A stretch of DNA of 18,326 nucleotides from an uncultured Acidobacteriota bacterium (GCA_937900045.1 CALCEB010000120.1:1-18326); one strand, 5' to 3'. Positions 9,070-16,416 are shown, numbered from the stretch's first letter. Translations and numbers: made by a program. The notes: generated by a model not told the origin, from the letters alone.

Positions 9070-9869
9070 GAGAAACCTACGGAGTGCTTTTGCCAGGAAT
9101 CGATCTGGCCGATTTAACAGGAAAATTGATCGTGATCGAAGGGACGGACGGCGTGGGCCGCTCGACCCAGCTTAATCTGCTCAGGCCGTGGCTTGAGCAG
9201 CAGGGCCACGCCGTGGTGGACACCGGCATCACGCGCTCGGAACTCGCCGGAAAAGGCATCAAAAAAGCCAAGGAGGGCCACACCCTCGGCCGGATTACCT
9301 TGACGCTGTTCTACGCCACGGATTTTGCCGACCGGCTGAAGAACCAGATTATCCCAGCTCTACGCGCCGGTTTCGTGGTGCTTACCGACCGCTATATTTA
9401 TTCACTCATGGCGCGGGCCATGGTGCGCGGGCTGGACCCCGCCTGGATTCGCAGTATTTATAACTATGCCCTCAAGCCGGATGCCGTGTTCTATCTTCGC
9501 ATTGGCGTGGATGATTTGATTCCGCGTGTGGTTTTCTCCCGGGGGTTCGACTACTGGGAATCCGGCATGGATCTTCATCCCAGCGAGGATATGTATGAGA
9601 GTTTCCGCAAGTATCAAAGCTCGCTCCTCGCTCAGTTTGATACGTTGGCGCAGGAATATGATTTTGAAGTGATCGATGCCTCAGCAGATGTTCGGACCAT
9701 CTTCGCCCAGCTCAAGTTGGGCGTGGCCCGGGTGCTGGATGGAAGGATTCGAGAACGCCCGGCTGCCCTGGAGGCGGCTTCCAGCGAAAAAGCGAGGCCG
9801 GCCGGATCTCCGGTGATCGAAGTGAAGGAACGAATTCCCGCTCCGGTCGCCGCGGCATCTGAAGAGTGA
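9066..9869 (+). CDS. Thymidylate-kinase-like protein with altered Walker A (second of pair)
   Basis: This 267-residue paralogue of the preceding protein is clearly alignable with it: GKLIVIEGTDG, YATDFADR, DRYIYS (108-113), ARAMVRG and YWESGMDLHPSED. Its Walker A reads GTDGVGRST (26-34), so the lysine that holds the ATP phosphates is Arg32. In most P-loop kinases that change removes or sharply lowers activity, so a structural or regulatory role is possible. TRSELAGKGIKKAKEG replaces the TMP-binding loop. After about residue 215 comes a tail rich in Ala, Pro and Glu, probably disordered and absent from the first protein. The start TTG (9066-9068) shares TTGA with the upstream stop, and a GAGGG-like purine run lies before it. 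Function is unknown beyond the fold; a heteromer with its neighbour is my inference. Confidence 0.85.
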   Translation: MRETYGVLLPGIDLADLTGKLIVIEGTDGVGRSTQLNLLRPWLEQQGHAVVDTGITRSELAGKGIKKAKEGHTLGRITLTLFYATDFADRLKNQIIPALRAGFVVLTDRYIYSLMARAMVRGLDPAWIRSIYNYALKPDAVFYLRIGVDDLIPRVVFSRGFDYWESGMDLHPSEDMYESFRKYQSSLLAQFDTLAQEYDFEVIDASADVRTIFAQLKLGVARVLDGRIRERPAALEAASSEKARPAGSPVIEVKERIPAPVAAASEE

Positions 9870-10023
9870 GGACTTCAGAAGCCAGGCTTGACCTCGCTCC
9901 AAAGAATATTCCACTGGCAGGAACGGTCTGTGGAAATCCTCCAGCGCAGGTGGTTGCCATGAACATTCATTCCGGAATGGGGCGAAGCGTTACCACCCCG
10001 CCTCTTCCCAGCTTCCAACAGCT

Positions 10024-11295
10024 ATGGGCCAGCCCTTGCCGCCTGTTCTGACCGCACCCTCAAAACCCGCGGTGTTCAACCGCACCGTCGTGGGCATGGG
10101 CTTCGTCAGCCTGCTTTCCGATATTGGCCATGAAATGGTCACGGCTTTGCTGCCAGGGTTCCTGACCGTCCTGGGGCTTTCAGCCGGGACCTTGGGCGTT
10201 GTGGAAGGGATCGCGGACTCGATTGCCAGTTTTGTCAAGCTGGGCGGAGGATGGCTGTCGGACCGTCTGAGCCGGCGCAAGCCTCTGGCCGTCAGCGGCT
10301 ACGTGTTGACGGGAGCCACCAACGGCCTGTTCGCTCTAGCTGTGGGATGGCCCCTGATCTTGTTTTCACGCGCCCTGGGCTGGTTTGGCCGGGGCATTCG
10401 CAGTCCGGCAAAGAAGGCCATCCTGGCATCTTCCGTTTCGGCGGAAGACCGGGGCAAGGCGTTTGGGTTCGAGCGGGCGGGAGATACGATCGGCGCCGTT
10501 ATCGGGCCGCTGCTCAGCGTTGCTCTGCTCACTCATTTTGAAGCGCGACATGTTGGCGCTGGCCTCGCCTTCCGCAAGGTTTTCCTCATCAGCCTGATTC
10601 CTGGCGTTGGATCGGCGCTGGCTTTTGCGATGATGATCCATGAGATTCCCCGTTCGCCGGCGCCCGGTAAATTCATGAGCGCCCTGCGGCGCTGGCCTGC
10701 TTCTTTCTGGCGCTTTTTGGCGGGGGTTGGATTGTTTGGAATGGGAGATTACGCGCGCACCCTGATGATTCTGGCTGCAACCCGGCTCCTCATTCCCCGC
10801 TTCGGCATCCCGCGGGCCACGGCGGTGGCTGGGATGCTTTATGTGGGCCACAACATCTTCTACGCCGCAACGTCTTATCCAGTCGGAGCGATATCCGATC
10901 GCATGGGCCGCCGGGGTCTGCTTGCCGCCGGCTATTGCTGCGGCGGACTCTCAGCGACCGGCTTTGCGGTTGCATTTCACGCTGCGATTCGCAGCATTCC
11001 ATTCCTTCTGCTGCTGTTTGCCCTCGCCGGTGTTTCCATCGCCGTCTATGACTCCCTGGAGGACGCCATCACTGCAGACCTGGTTGAGGATGACGACCGG
11101 CACGGGTCCGCCTTCGGCTTGTTGGGCGCGGTCAACGGCGTGGGCGATCTCCTGGCCAGTGTCCTGGTGGGTTTGCTCTGGTCAAGAGTCTCTCCGGTCC
11201 TGGCGTTTCTATATGGAGCGCTGTGCATGGCCGCAGGCGCCGGAGTTGTCGTCTGGAGTGGCCGCAGTGAATTTCAACGGCAGAGCACGGTTTGA
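10024..11295 (+). CDS. MFS transporter
   Basis: This 423-residue inner-membrane protein has the hydrophobic pattern of about twelve membrane segments. The motif-A loop GGWLSDRLSRRKPL (residues about 76-89) is the hallmark of the major facilitator superfamily, and a second such loop, SDRMGRRGLL, starts the second half at about residue 293. GRGIRSPAKKAILASSV and FGFERAGDTIGAVIGPLLS belong to a widespread subgroup whose substrate is not established. I cannot say what it carries. The ATG at 10024 has no obvious ribosome site, and M24 is a possible alternative start. The 154 bases upstream hold no gene and only a weak promoter-like TTGACC near 9889. The gene is convergent with the SET gene. Confidence 0.88.
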   Translation: MGQPLPPVLTAPSKPAVFNRTVVGMGFVSLLSDIGHEMVTALLPGFLTVLGLSAGTLGVVEGIADSIASFVKLGGGWLSDRLSRRKPLAVSGYVLTGATNGLFALAVGWPLILFSRALGWFGRGIRSPAKKAILASSVSAEDRGKAFGFERAGDTIGAVIGPLLSVALLTHFEARHVGAGLAFRKVFLISLIPGVGSALAFAMMIHEIPRSPAPGKFMSALRRWPASFWRFLAGVGLFGMGDYARTLMILAATRLLIPRFGIPRATAVAGMLYVGHNIFYAATSYPVGAISDRMGRRGLLAAGYCCGGLSATGFAVAFHAAIRSIPFLLLLFALAGVSIAVYDSLEDAITADLVEDDDRHGSAFGLLGAVNGVGDLLASVLVGLLWSRVSPVLAFLYGALCMAAGAGVVVWSGRSEFQRQSTV

Positions 11296-11317
11296 GGTCC
11301 CACTCCGGTTGACCTCA
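11293..11317. terminator. Shared bidirectional hairpin over both stop codons
   Basis: TGAGGTC (11293-11299) pairs with GACCTCA (11311-11317) across an 11-base loop. The first TGA is the stop of the plus-strand transporter; the last TCA is the TGA stop of the minus-strand SET gene. The hairpin is followed by only TTT on the plus side and AAACC-type sequence on the other. It is therefore a plausible but weak two-way terminator. Confidence 0.5.
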
Positions 11318-11761
11318 TTTGATATTAATCGTCCCCCGGCACTGTTTTGAGCCGCATCGGCAGATCATCGTATCGTCGGTATCATCGTAGTTATAATCGA
11401 CGGTCAGTTCCTCGCCTTTTTCGATCCAGCGGCGGCTGAAATAGAGAATATGTCCTTTCAGTATCCGCGTAACCAAATTCGGATCGCAGGAATGATTGAT
11501 GAGCTCAGCGCCTGATCCCCCGACGGCGCCGTCAATCATCCAATGGTCGTTCAGGATGAAGAGATACAAGGACTCTTCAAGCCGTTTCTCATCGCTGTGG
11601 GGGACTTTCTCTCCGATGTATTCGATCACCTTGCGGCCGGGCGGTATCCTCTCTCCGGCGTAGACGCCCCAGCCTTGAATTTTCGAACGTCCCACTCTGA
11701 GACGGAAACAACTGTACTTCGCATCAATCTTCGCGGATTGGCTTCGCTTGGGCTTTCCCAT
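11315..11761 (-). CDS. SET-domain protein lysine methyltransferase with post-SET zinc motif
   Basis: This 148-residue protein is essentially a single SET domain, which transfers methyl from S-adenosylmethionine to lysine side chains. Visible motifs are GWGVYAGERIPPG (30-42), VIEYIGE (45-51), the catalytic core ELINHSCDPN (86-95) and GEELTVDYNY (116-125). A post-SET cysteine cluster CRCGSKQCRG follows (C134, C136, C141), which with C92 of NHSC would bind one zinc ion as in eukaryotic histone methyltransferases. There is no pre-SET domain, signal peptide or secretion signal that I can see. The ATG at 11761 has GGAG four bases upstream. Bacterial SET proteins are known in pathogens and in many environmental genomes; the target here is unknown. 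Its only close neighbour is the convergent transporter. Confidence 0.9.
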   Translation of the reverse strand: MGKPKRSQSAKIDAKYSCFRLRVGRSKIQGWGVYAGERIPPGRKVIEYIGEKVPHSDEKRLEESLYLFILNDHWMIDGAVGGSGAELINHSCDPNLVTRILKGHILYFSRRWIEKGEELTVDYNYDDTDDTMICRCGSKQCRGTINIK

Positions 11762-11956
11762 GAGTCTCCGGACAATTTTATGAACGGTCTCTCCATCCGC
11801 TCTTCAGGCCGCGCTCTCTGGCACAGACGTTGCTGAAGAGTGAGAATCCCAATTGTCGTGGAACTGGCCCATTCACGCAAGGGCGCTGGAGCTGCGGCGC
11901 GAAAGTCCGGCCGCCGGTCTGATGCTGGACCCTTCACGGGTCTTGCAGCAAGTTTC
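11762..11956. other. Gap without a recognised gene
   Basis: Upstream of the SET gene and before repeat copy E I see no coding sequence I would defend. A small GACCC-TTCAC-GGGTC hairpin lies near 11927-11941. The SET promoter should be here, but no clear -35/-10 pair stands out on the minus strand. Confidence 0.3.
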
Positions 11957-12025
11957 GGTAGTGACGCAGTTTGCTGTAGCGGCGCTCATAGAGCGCCGCT
12001 ACAGCAAAGAAACTGAGACACTGCC
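11957..12025. mobile_element. Palindromic MITE-like element, copy E: perfect 18-bp hairpin with target-site duplication
   Basis: At 69 bp this is the shortest full copy. TTTGCTGTAGCGGCGCTC (11970-11987), loop ATA, and the exact inverted complement (11991-12008) form a flawless 18-bp stem. The outer ends GGTAGTGACGCAG and CTGAGACACTGCC match those of copy B. The direct repeat CAAGTTTC flanks it at 11949-11956 and 12026-12033. It lies 60 bases before the tRNA gene, so it would form a strong hairpin in any read-through transcript there. Confidence 0.8.
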
Positions 12026-12085
12026 CAAGTTTCAAGTGGCGGGTCAATGCTAGTTCGTAGTATGTTGCTATGAAAGCTTATTCGC

Positions 12086-12162
12086 GCGCCTGTAGCTCAG
12101 TTGGATAGAGCGGCAGACTTCGAATCTGTAGGTCGGGGGTTCGAGTCCCTCCAGGCGCGCCA
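12086..12162 (+). tRNA. tRNA-Arg (anticodon TCG)
   Basis: A complete 77-base cloverleaf can be folded by hand. The acceptor stem is GCGCCTG/CAGGCGC, the D-arm GCTC...GAGC, and the anticodon arm GCAGA-CTTCGAA-TCTGT, giving anticodon TCG (reads CGA, arginine). The T-arm is GGGGG-TTCGAGT-CCCTC. Discriminator G and an encoded CCA (12160-12162) follow. All stems pair with only G-U wobbles. No canonical promoter was identified in the short interval after repeat copy E. Confidence 0.97.
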
Positions 12163-12276
12163 TTACTTTCTCCGCAGTCCGCTTGACGGGCCACTGGCTT
12201 CCTTGGGGCTTGCTGAGGCCAGATTTTCCCCATTGGTTTCCCCCATTAAGGGACAAGAATCCCTATTTTGTCCCAT

Positions 12277-12344
12277 CAATTTGGCCATGCAAACAAGTTC
12301 CAATTTGGCGCATCCTATTGGCACATGATAAAATCTATAGATTT
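12277..12344 (+). promoter_or_regulatory. P450 promoter region with direct repeats and a palindrome
   Basis: TTGGCG (12305-12310), a 16-base spacer and GATAAA (12327-12332) could be a -35/-10 pair. CAATTTGGC occurs twice (12277-12285 and 12301-12309), 24 bases apart, the second overlapping the -35. AAATCTATAGATTT (12331-12344) is a perfect 14-bp palindrome covering the -10 edge and likely start of transcription. This layout suits an activator on the direct repeats and a repressor on the palindrome. It is read by eye only. An upstream hairpin GGGACAA/TTGTCCC (12250-12274) may end tRNA transcription. Confidence 0.4.
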
Positions 12345-12378
12345 GGACCACATTCCGAAGCCAGATGGAGATTGATGA

Positions 12379-13710
12379 ATGGGAACATCCACCCTACCCC
12401 CCGGACCGGAAGGACATTTTTTGCTCGGGTCGCTTCCTGAGATTCGCCGCGACGAGTTGGACTTTCTCACCCGATGTGTGAAGGAGTACGGCGATGTCTG
12501 CTACGTCCGCGTTGTCAACATCCCGGCATACATTGTTAGCAATCCGGACGACATTGAGACTGTTCTGATTACGAAGAACAGCAATTTCATCAAATCAGTT
12601 TTTCTGAGGGAAAGCCGCGCCCTCCTTGGGCAGGGGTTGTTGACCAGCGAGGGGAGCTTCTGGCTGCGCCAACGCCGTCTGCTCCAGCCCGCATTTCATC
12701 ATTCCCGGATCGCCGGTTATGCCAAAACCATGATGGATTATACGGACCGGATGCTCGAAACGTGGAAGGACGGTGAGGTTCGGGACATCCATGAGGACAT
12801 GACCAACTTGACGATGGAGATTATTTCTCAGGTGCTCTTGGGGAATGATCTTACGTCGGACACGCGCGAGGCTGGAGAAGCGCTCCGCATCTTTTTTGAC
12901 CAGTTTGATGACCGCTTTGGCCTTTACGTGATTCCCGATTGGCTTCCCACGCCCGGTAATATCCGCTATCGCAATGCCATCCGGCGCCTTGACCAGATCG
13001 TCGGGCGCGTCATTCATGAGCGGCTCACCCAGAGCGGCGACAAGGGCGATATTCTTTCGTCCCTCTTGCGCGTCCAGGACGAAGACGGCACCCGAATGAC
13101 GGAAACTCAGGTGCGAGACGAAATCATGACCCTTTTCTTTACGGGTCACGAAACCACGGCGCTCGCCCTCTCCTGGACCTGGTTCCTCCTCGCGCAGCAC
13201 CCTCAAGTGGCCGCCAAGCTCGCTGAGGAGCTCAACGCGGTGCTGGCGGGCCGCGCCCCGGTTGCTGAGGATCTTCCCAAACTCACTTATACCGATTGGA
13301 TCGTGAAAGAGTCTCTGCGCCTTTACCCGCCTGCTTATGGCATTGTTCGTGAGTCATTGAACGACGTGGAAATTGGTGGATATACGATTCCCAAGGGCTC
13401 TACGGTTGCCATCTTTCAATGGTCCGTCCACCGCGACCCTCGTTACTACGAAGACCCCGAAGTTTTCTGGCCTGAACGCTGGAATAACAATTTTGAGAAA
13501 AAGCTTCCGCGATGTGCGTATATACCGCTTGGAGCGGGTCCGCGCATCTGTATTGGCAATGCTTTTGCCCTGACCGAGGTGCCGCTGGTACTGGCGACGA
13601 TCGCCCAAAAATTCTCGGTCACCCTCGTCCCCAATCACAAGGTGGCGCTCAGCCCATCACTCACTTTGCGCCCTCGCAAGGGGATCAAGGTGATGCTGAA
13701 AAAGCTTTAG
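12379..13710 (+). CDS. Cytochrome P450
   Basis: This 443-residue soluble haem monooxygenase has no N-terminal membrane anchor. It would use two electrons from a redox partner to insert one oxygen atom into an unknown substrate. Marks are the proline-rich start LPPGPEG (6-12); the I-helix oxygen-activation motif FFTGHETTA (253-261), with Thr where Ala or Gly is usual; ExxR at E311-R314; the PERW variant of PERF (365-368); and the haem loop PLGAGPRICIG with ligand C391. The Phe usually seven residues before that Cys is Leu384. GGAG eight bases before the ATG at 12379 supports this start. No ferredoxin, reductase or biosynthetic cluster is nearby, so electron donors must come from elsewhere. Family is certain; subfamily and substrate are not. 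Confidence 0.96.
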   Translation: MGTSTLPPGPEGHFLLGSLPEIRRDELDFLTRCVKEYGDVCYVRVVNIPAYIVSNPDDIETVLITKNSNFIKSVFLRESRALLGQGLLTSEGSFWLRQRRLLQPAFHHSRIAGYAKTMMDYTDRMLETWKDGEVRDIHEDMTNLTMEIISQVLLGNDLTSDTREAGEALRIFFDQFDDRFGLYVIPDWLPTPGNIRYRNAIRRLDQIVGRVIHERLTQSGDKGDILSSLLRVQDEDGTRMTETQVRDEIMTLFFTGHETTALALSWTWFLLAQHPQVAAKLAEELNAVLAGRAPVAEDLPKLTYTDWIVKESLRLYPPAYGIVRESLNDVEIGGYTIPKGSTVAIFQWSVHRDPRYYEDPEVFWPERWNNNFEKKLPRCAYIPLGAGPRICIGNAFALTEVPLVLATIAQKFSVTLVPNHKVALSPSLTLRPRKGIKVMLKKL

Positions 13711-13876
13711 CTTTGCGCTTGCGGAATTGCCGGACAATGCGCCCGCAGCGACGGCAAATGCCGCCGGGACAGCGGCGTTACAAAGGCGCCCTGGCGGTTT
13801 TCGAGTAAAACATCGTGAATAATCCTGCCTCAGTGAACCGTGCCGGGCTTCGGCGAAGGACGAGCCGCCGGTGCAA

Positions 13877-14215
13877 TCAGCCGTTGGCCAGCTTGGCGGC
13901 AAGGGTGAGGAGAAGTTTCCGGTCGTTCCTGCTCATCCCGTCGTAAAGCCTCACCAGCTTCTTCGCGGAATCGGAGAGGGGCGGATGGGAATTCATGCTG
14001 GGTCTGCGGGGGCGGCCAGGGTCCGGAAAAAGGATTTGATAGGCTTCCATCCCCATTGAGTCTGCAAATTTTTCGAGGGTTTGTAGAGTTGGTGAAGTAT
14101 ATCCTCCCTCGACGCGAGAAATGTACGATCTCAAAAGGCCAGAGCGGCGTTCGATATCCCCTTGAGACAGGCCTTTTGCAAGCCGAAGCGCTCTGAGCCG
14201 TTTTCCAATTTGCAT
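13877..14215 (-). CDS. XRE-family helix-turn-helix regulator
   Basis: This 112-residue DNA-binding protein has a Cro/CI-type helix-turn-helix at residues 4-60: LRALRLAKGLSQGDIERRSG, then YISRVEGGYTSPTLQTLEKFA. A basic, Pro/Arg-rich linker (68-78) leads to a short helical C-terminus that may mediate dimerisation. It has no ligand domain or toxin partner. The ATG at 14215 has no Shine-Dalgarno sequence, and a candidate promoter ends only a few bases before it, so translation may be leaderless. It lies downstream of the SIS gene on the same strand but 158 bases away with its own AT-rich promoter, so it is probably a separate unit. It is convergent with the P450 gene. The 166 bases between them hold no gene that I see. 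Confidence 0.9.
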   Translation of the reverse strand: MQIGKRLRALRLAKGLSQGDIERRSGLLRSYISRVEGGYTSPTLQTLEKFADSMGMEAYQILFPDPGRPRRPSMNSHPPLSDSAKKLVRLYDGMSRNDRKLLLTLAAKLANG

Positions 14216-14221
14216 GTCATT

Positions 14222-14250
14222 AATAAATCAGAAATAAACTAATACGTCAA
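14222..14250 (-). promoter_or_regulatory. Candidate promoter of the XRE gene
   Basis: On the minus strand TTGACG (14250-14245) is followed after 17 bases by TTTATT (14227-14222). Transcription would start at about 14215, the first base of the start codon. The surrounding 60 bases are strongly AT-rich compared with the rest of the window. Confidence 0.4.
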
Positions 14251-14373
14251 TATATATAAAAATACTTACTGAGCGATTTTTCACTTTGTGGATAGCGTTC
14301 CCACGGGGCCTTCTTGCATGCTGGTCAATCCCCGGTCCTGAAGGTTAAGGCCCGATCAGGCCCGGCGAAGAAT

Positions 14374-15396
14374 TTAGGTAGCCTTTTGCGGTTCGTGTTT
14401 GGCCAACGAGGCCATCCACTGCATGATAGCCATCTGCAGCACCGCTCCGGCCATCTCATGAACGGGAGGGATCAGAAGGGAAAACCGGGCGTGGCGGATG
14501 ATCTCAGAGTCACCGCCGTCGGTTATGGCCAGGATGATGGATTTCTTTCGCTCCACTTCTTCGGCGAGTTGATGGATGAGTTTCTTATGCGGTGATTGAG
14601 ACCCTGAAAGAAAAATAATGCCGGTCCCCTCGTCACAGTCGTCCGGTATTGAAGCAGGGAATTCGGCCGGGCTTCCACCCTGCGTCCACAGTCCCAAGGC
14701 TCTCCCCGCCCAAACCGCTCCTTGTGCAGCGGCGGGCCGTGAAAACCCGAAGCCCAGAATTAGGATGCGTCGAAGCTGCTGGATCTCCTCGATCATTTGC
14801 CGGACGCCATGCGATAAGTGGCCGAATACCTGGTCCAGATTTTCCGGCAAGTCTTCCATGTGCGAAAACAGGCGTTCCCGTTGAGACTGTTGCGGCTTGA
14901 AGATGAGGCCGGCGTAAAGGCCGAGACCGCCTGCCACGGCATGGGCACAGAGCAGGCTTTGTTCCGTATAGCGGTCCTCAACGTCAAGCCGCAACAGGAA
15001 CACCTCGTCCGCAACAGCGGTGAGTGGATTGCGGGGATCGCTGGCGAGGACCATCAACCACGCTCCCCGGCGTTTGGCGCCCCCGAAGATTTCGACGGCG
15101 AATTCTGTCTCCGGTGAAAGCGATATCGCCAGGACGGGAGTGTGCGGATGAAGGAGGGGAAGATCATAGGCGCTGAACTCCCCGAAAGACCGTACCATGC
15201 AGGGCCGCCCTGCCAGACTTTCAAAGGAGAGTGCAGCGGTTTGTCCTACGAGGTTGCTGGGACCGTCGGCGATGATGAAGATGGGACCATCCCCCAACGG
15301 CATCTTGCGTAATCCGTCTTCGTATTCCGCCCGGCTTTTGGCGAGAGCTTGCCGAAGCGCTCGAACCGTGTTCATGGTATTGAGGTGTTGCGCCAT
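14374..15396 (-). CDS. Double SIS-domain protein (GlmS isomerase-domain-like)
   Basis: This 340-residue protein holds two sugar-isomerase (SIS) domains, at about 35-165 and 200-330. The arrangement matches the isomerase half of glucosamine-6-phosphate synthase and related sugar-phosphate isomerases or deaminases. FIIADGPSNLVGQTAALSFE (39-58) and ILILGFGFSRPAAAQGAVWA (211-230) are the phosphosugar-binding loops that start each domain. There is no glutaminase domain, so it cannot by itself make glucosamine-6-phosphate from glutamine. The GlmS C-terminal catalytic Glu/Lys/His tail is not evident. It may be a sugar-phosphate isomerase, deaminase or a sensor. ATG 15396 lacks a close ribosome site; ATG 15375 (M8) is an alternative. 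It lies 123 bases downstream of the membrane-protein gene on the same strand, so co-transcription is possible. Confidence 0.85.
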   Translation of the reverse strand: MAQHLNTMNTVRALRQALAKSRAEYEDGLRKMPLGDGPIFIIADGPSNLVGQTAALSFESLAGRPCMVRSFGEFSAYDLPLLHPHTPVLAISLSPETEFAVEIFGGAKRRGAWLMVLASDPRNPLTAVADEVFLLRLDVEDRYTEQSLLCAHAVAGGLGLYAGLIFKPQQSQRERLFSHMEDLPENLDQVFGHLSHGVRQMIEEIQQLRRILILGFGFSRPAAAQGAVWAGRALGLWTQGGSPAEFPASIPDDCDEGTGIIFLSGSQSPHKKLIHQLAEEVERKKSIILAITDGGDSEIIRHARFSLLIPPVHEMAGAVLQMAIMQWMASLAKHEPQKAT

Positions 15397-15519
15397 CCGT
15401 AAGTGAATTCTCCGCTTCTTGAATGTTACTGCAATTTGATGGTGAAAAGGTCTGCGCGTCCCGATCTGGAAGACGACGAATTGGCCCTGAAGCTCATTGG
15501 CTTGGCAATTGAAATGCCT

Positions 15520-16416
15520 TTAGTCTTCCGCATCGCCAAACGAGATTTGCGCGGAGATTCGAGCGCCCCACAGCACCGCCAAAGCTCCCGCGAAGGCCCA
15601 GATCAGAAGTGTGGCCGATAGAGCGAACGGGCCATAGACATCACGGAAGCGAAGGAACGGCAGGCTCAATGTATACACAAACCTGCCTCCCAGGCACAGG
15701 ATGGAAACGATGATGGCCGTGGCAAGGGCGTGGCCCGCAGGCACGGGGCCATTGGGAAGAAAATAATAGACCAGAAAAAGGATGGAAATGATGCAGGGAA
15801 GCGTAATGATTTGCAGCATGACCTGGAACCAAGCTCCCCACAGTCCGTGGTCCAGTGGCATGCGGGAATCCATTCGAAGCGCCGATTGAGCAAGCGCCGT
15901 CCCCATGATGGTGAGGAAGGCCAGTGCGCCGCAAGCCAGGGCAAGGCCCATTGAGACCAGTTGGTTCCGGACAAAGCTCCGGTTCTTGCCAAACCCCCAA
16001 GCCCGGTTCAGCGCAATCTCGACAGGCATGAAAATGCCGGTACAGGTAAAAAGGAGCATCAGGGCGGAAATGATCTGCAACCTGCGGTGGCCTACCGCAA
16101 GAACCACCAAATTGCGGATTACGAAATTCGCGCCGGCCGGCAGATTGGCGCGCAGCCACTCGAGCACCACCCCATAGGCCACGTCCCAGTGTAACCATCG
16201 CAGGCAGATGGTCAGCATCAAAAGCATGAAAGGAAAGAATGCAAGCAAGGCGTTCGCCGCAATCGAAGAGGCGTAGACATGAACCTCGGTGGTGAAGAGG
16301 TAGCGCAGGCTACGGAGGAGCACTCGCTTGCGGCGCCGGGGCAATTCGGCTCCCGGACGCCTCTCCAGTGTTGTTGCGGGTTGGTTCAAGTTGAGGACTG
16401 AGAGCGGATTGTTCAA
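15520..16416 (-). CDS. YihY/BrkB-family integral membrane protein
   Basis: This 298-residue inner-membrane protein has about six hydrophobic segments: around 50-72, 103-130, 150-175, 195-220, 232-255 and 265-290. A basic N-terminus (RRRKR, 27-31) precedes the first. ASSIAANALLAFFPFMLLML near residue 50 corresponds to the family's ASALAYYTLFSLFPLL segment. The length and topology fit the YihY/BrkB family, once wrongly annotated as ribonuclease BN and of uncertain function, perhaps envelope transport. The start is TTG 16416: no in-frame ATG lies upstream close by, and GGAAAG (16427-16422) is a moderate ribosome site. The gene is divergent from the dihydrolipoyl dehydrogenase gene across a 499-base repeat-containing gap. 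Confidence 0.85.
   Translation of the reverse strand: MNNPLSVLNLNQPATTLERRPGAELPRRRKRVLLRSLRYLFTTEVHVYASSIAANALLAFFPFMLLMLTICLRWLHWDVAYGVVLEWLRANLPAGANFVIRNLVVLAVGHRRLQIISALMLLFTCTGIFMPVEIALNRAWGFGKNRSFVRNQLVSMGLALACGALAFLTIMGTALAQSALRMDSRMPLDHGLWGAWFQVMLQIITLPCIISILFLVYYFLPNGPVPAGHALATAIIVSILCLGGRFVYTLSLPFLRFRDVYGPFALSATLLIWAFAGALAVLWGARISAQISFGDAED

Noticed and set aside
8386..9869. Kinase pair as polyphosphate kinase 2 (PPK2)
   Set aside because: The P-loop EGxDGxGKST followed by a DRY motif fits thymidylate kinases better; the PPK2 signature around DRSWYNR is missing.
9866..10051. 61-residue ORF between the second kinase and the transporter
   Set aside because: It overlaps the transporter start in another frame, has no ribosome site and no similarity I recognise.
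14349..14362. GGCCCGATCAGGCC as a terminator after the SIS gene
   Set aside because: The palindrome is short, has a C-A mismatch, and no run of T follows on the minus strand; support is too weak for a feature.
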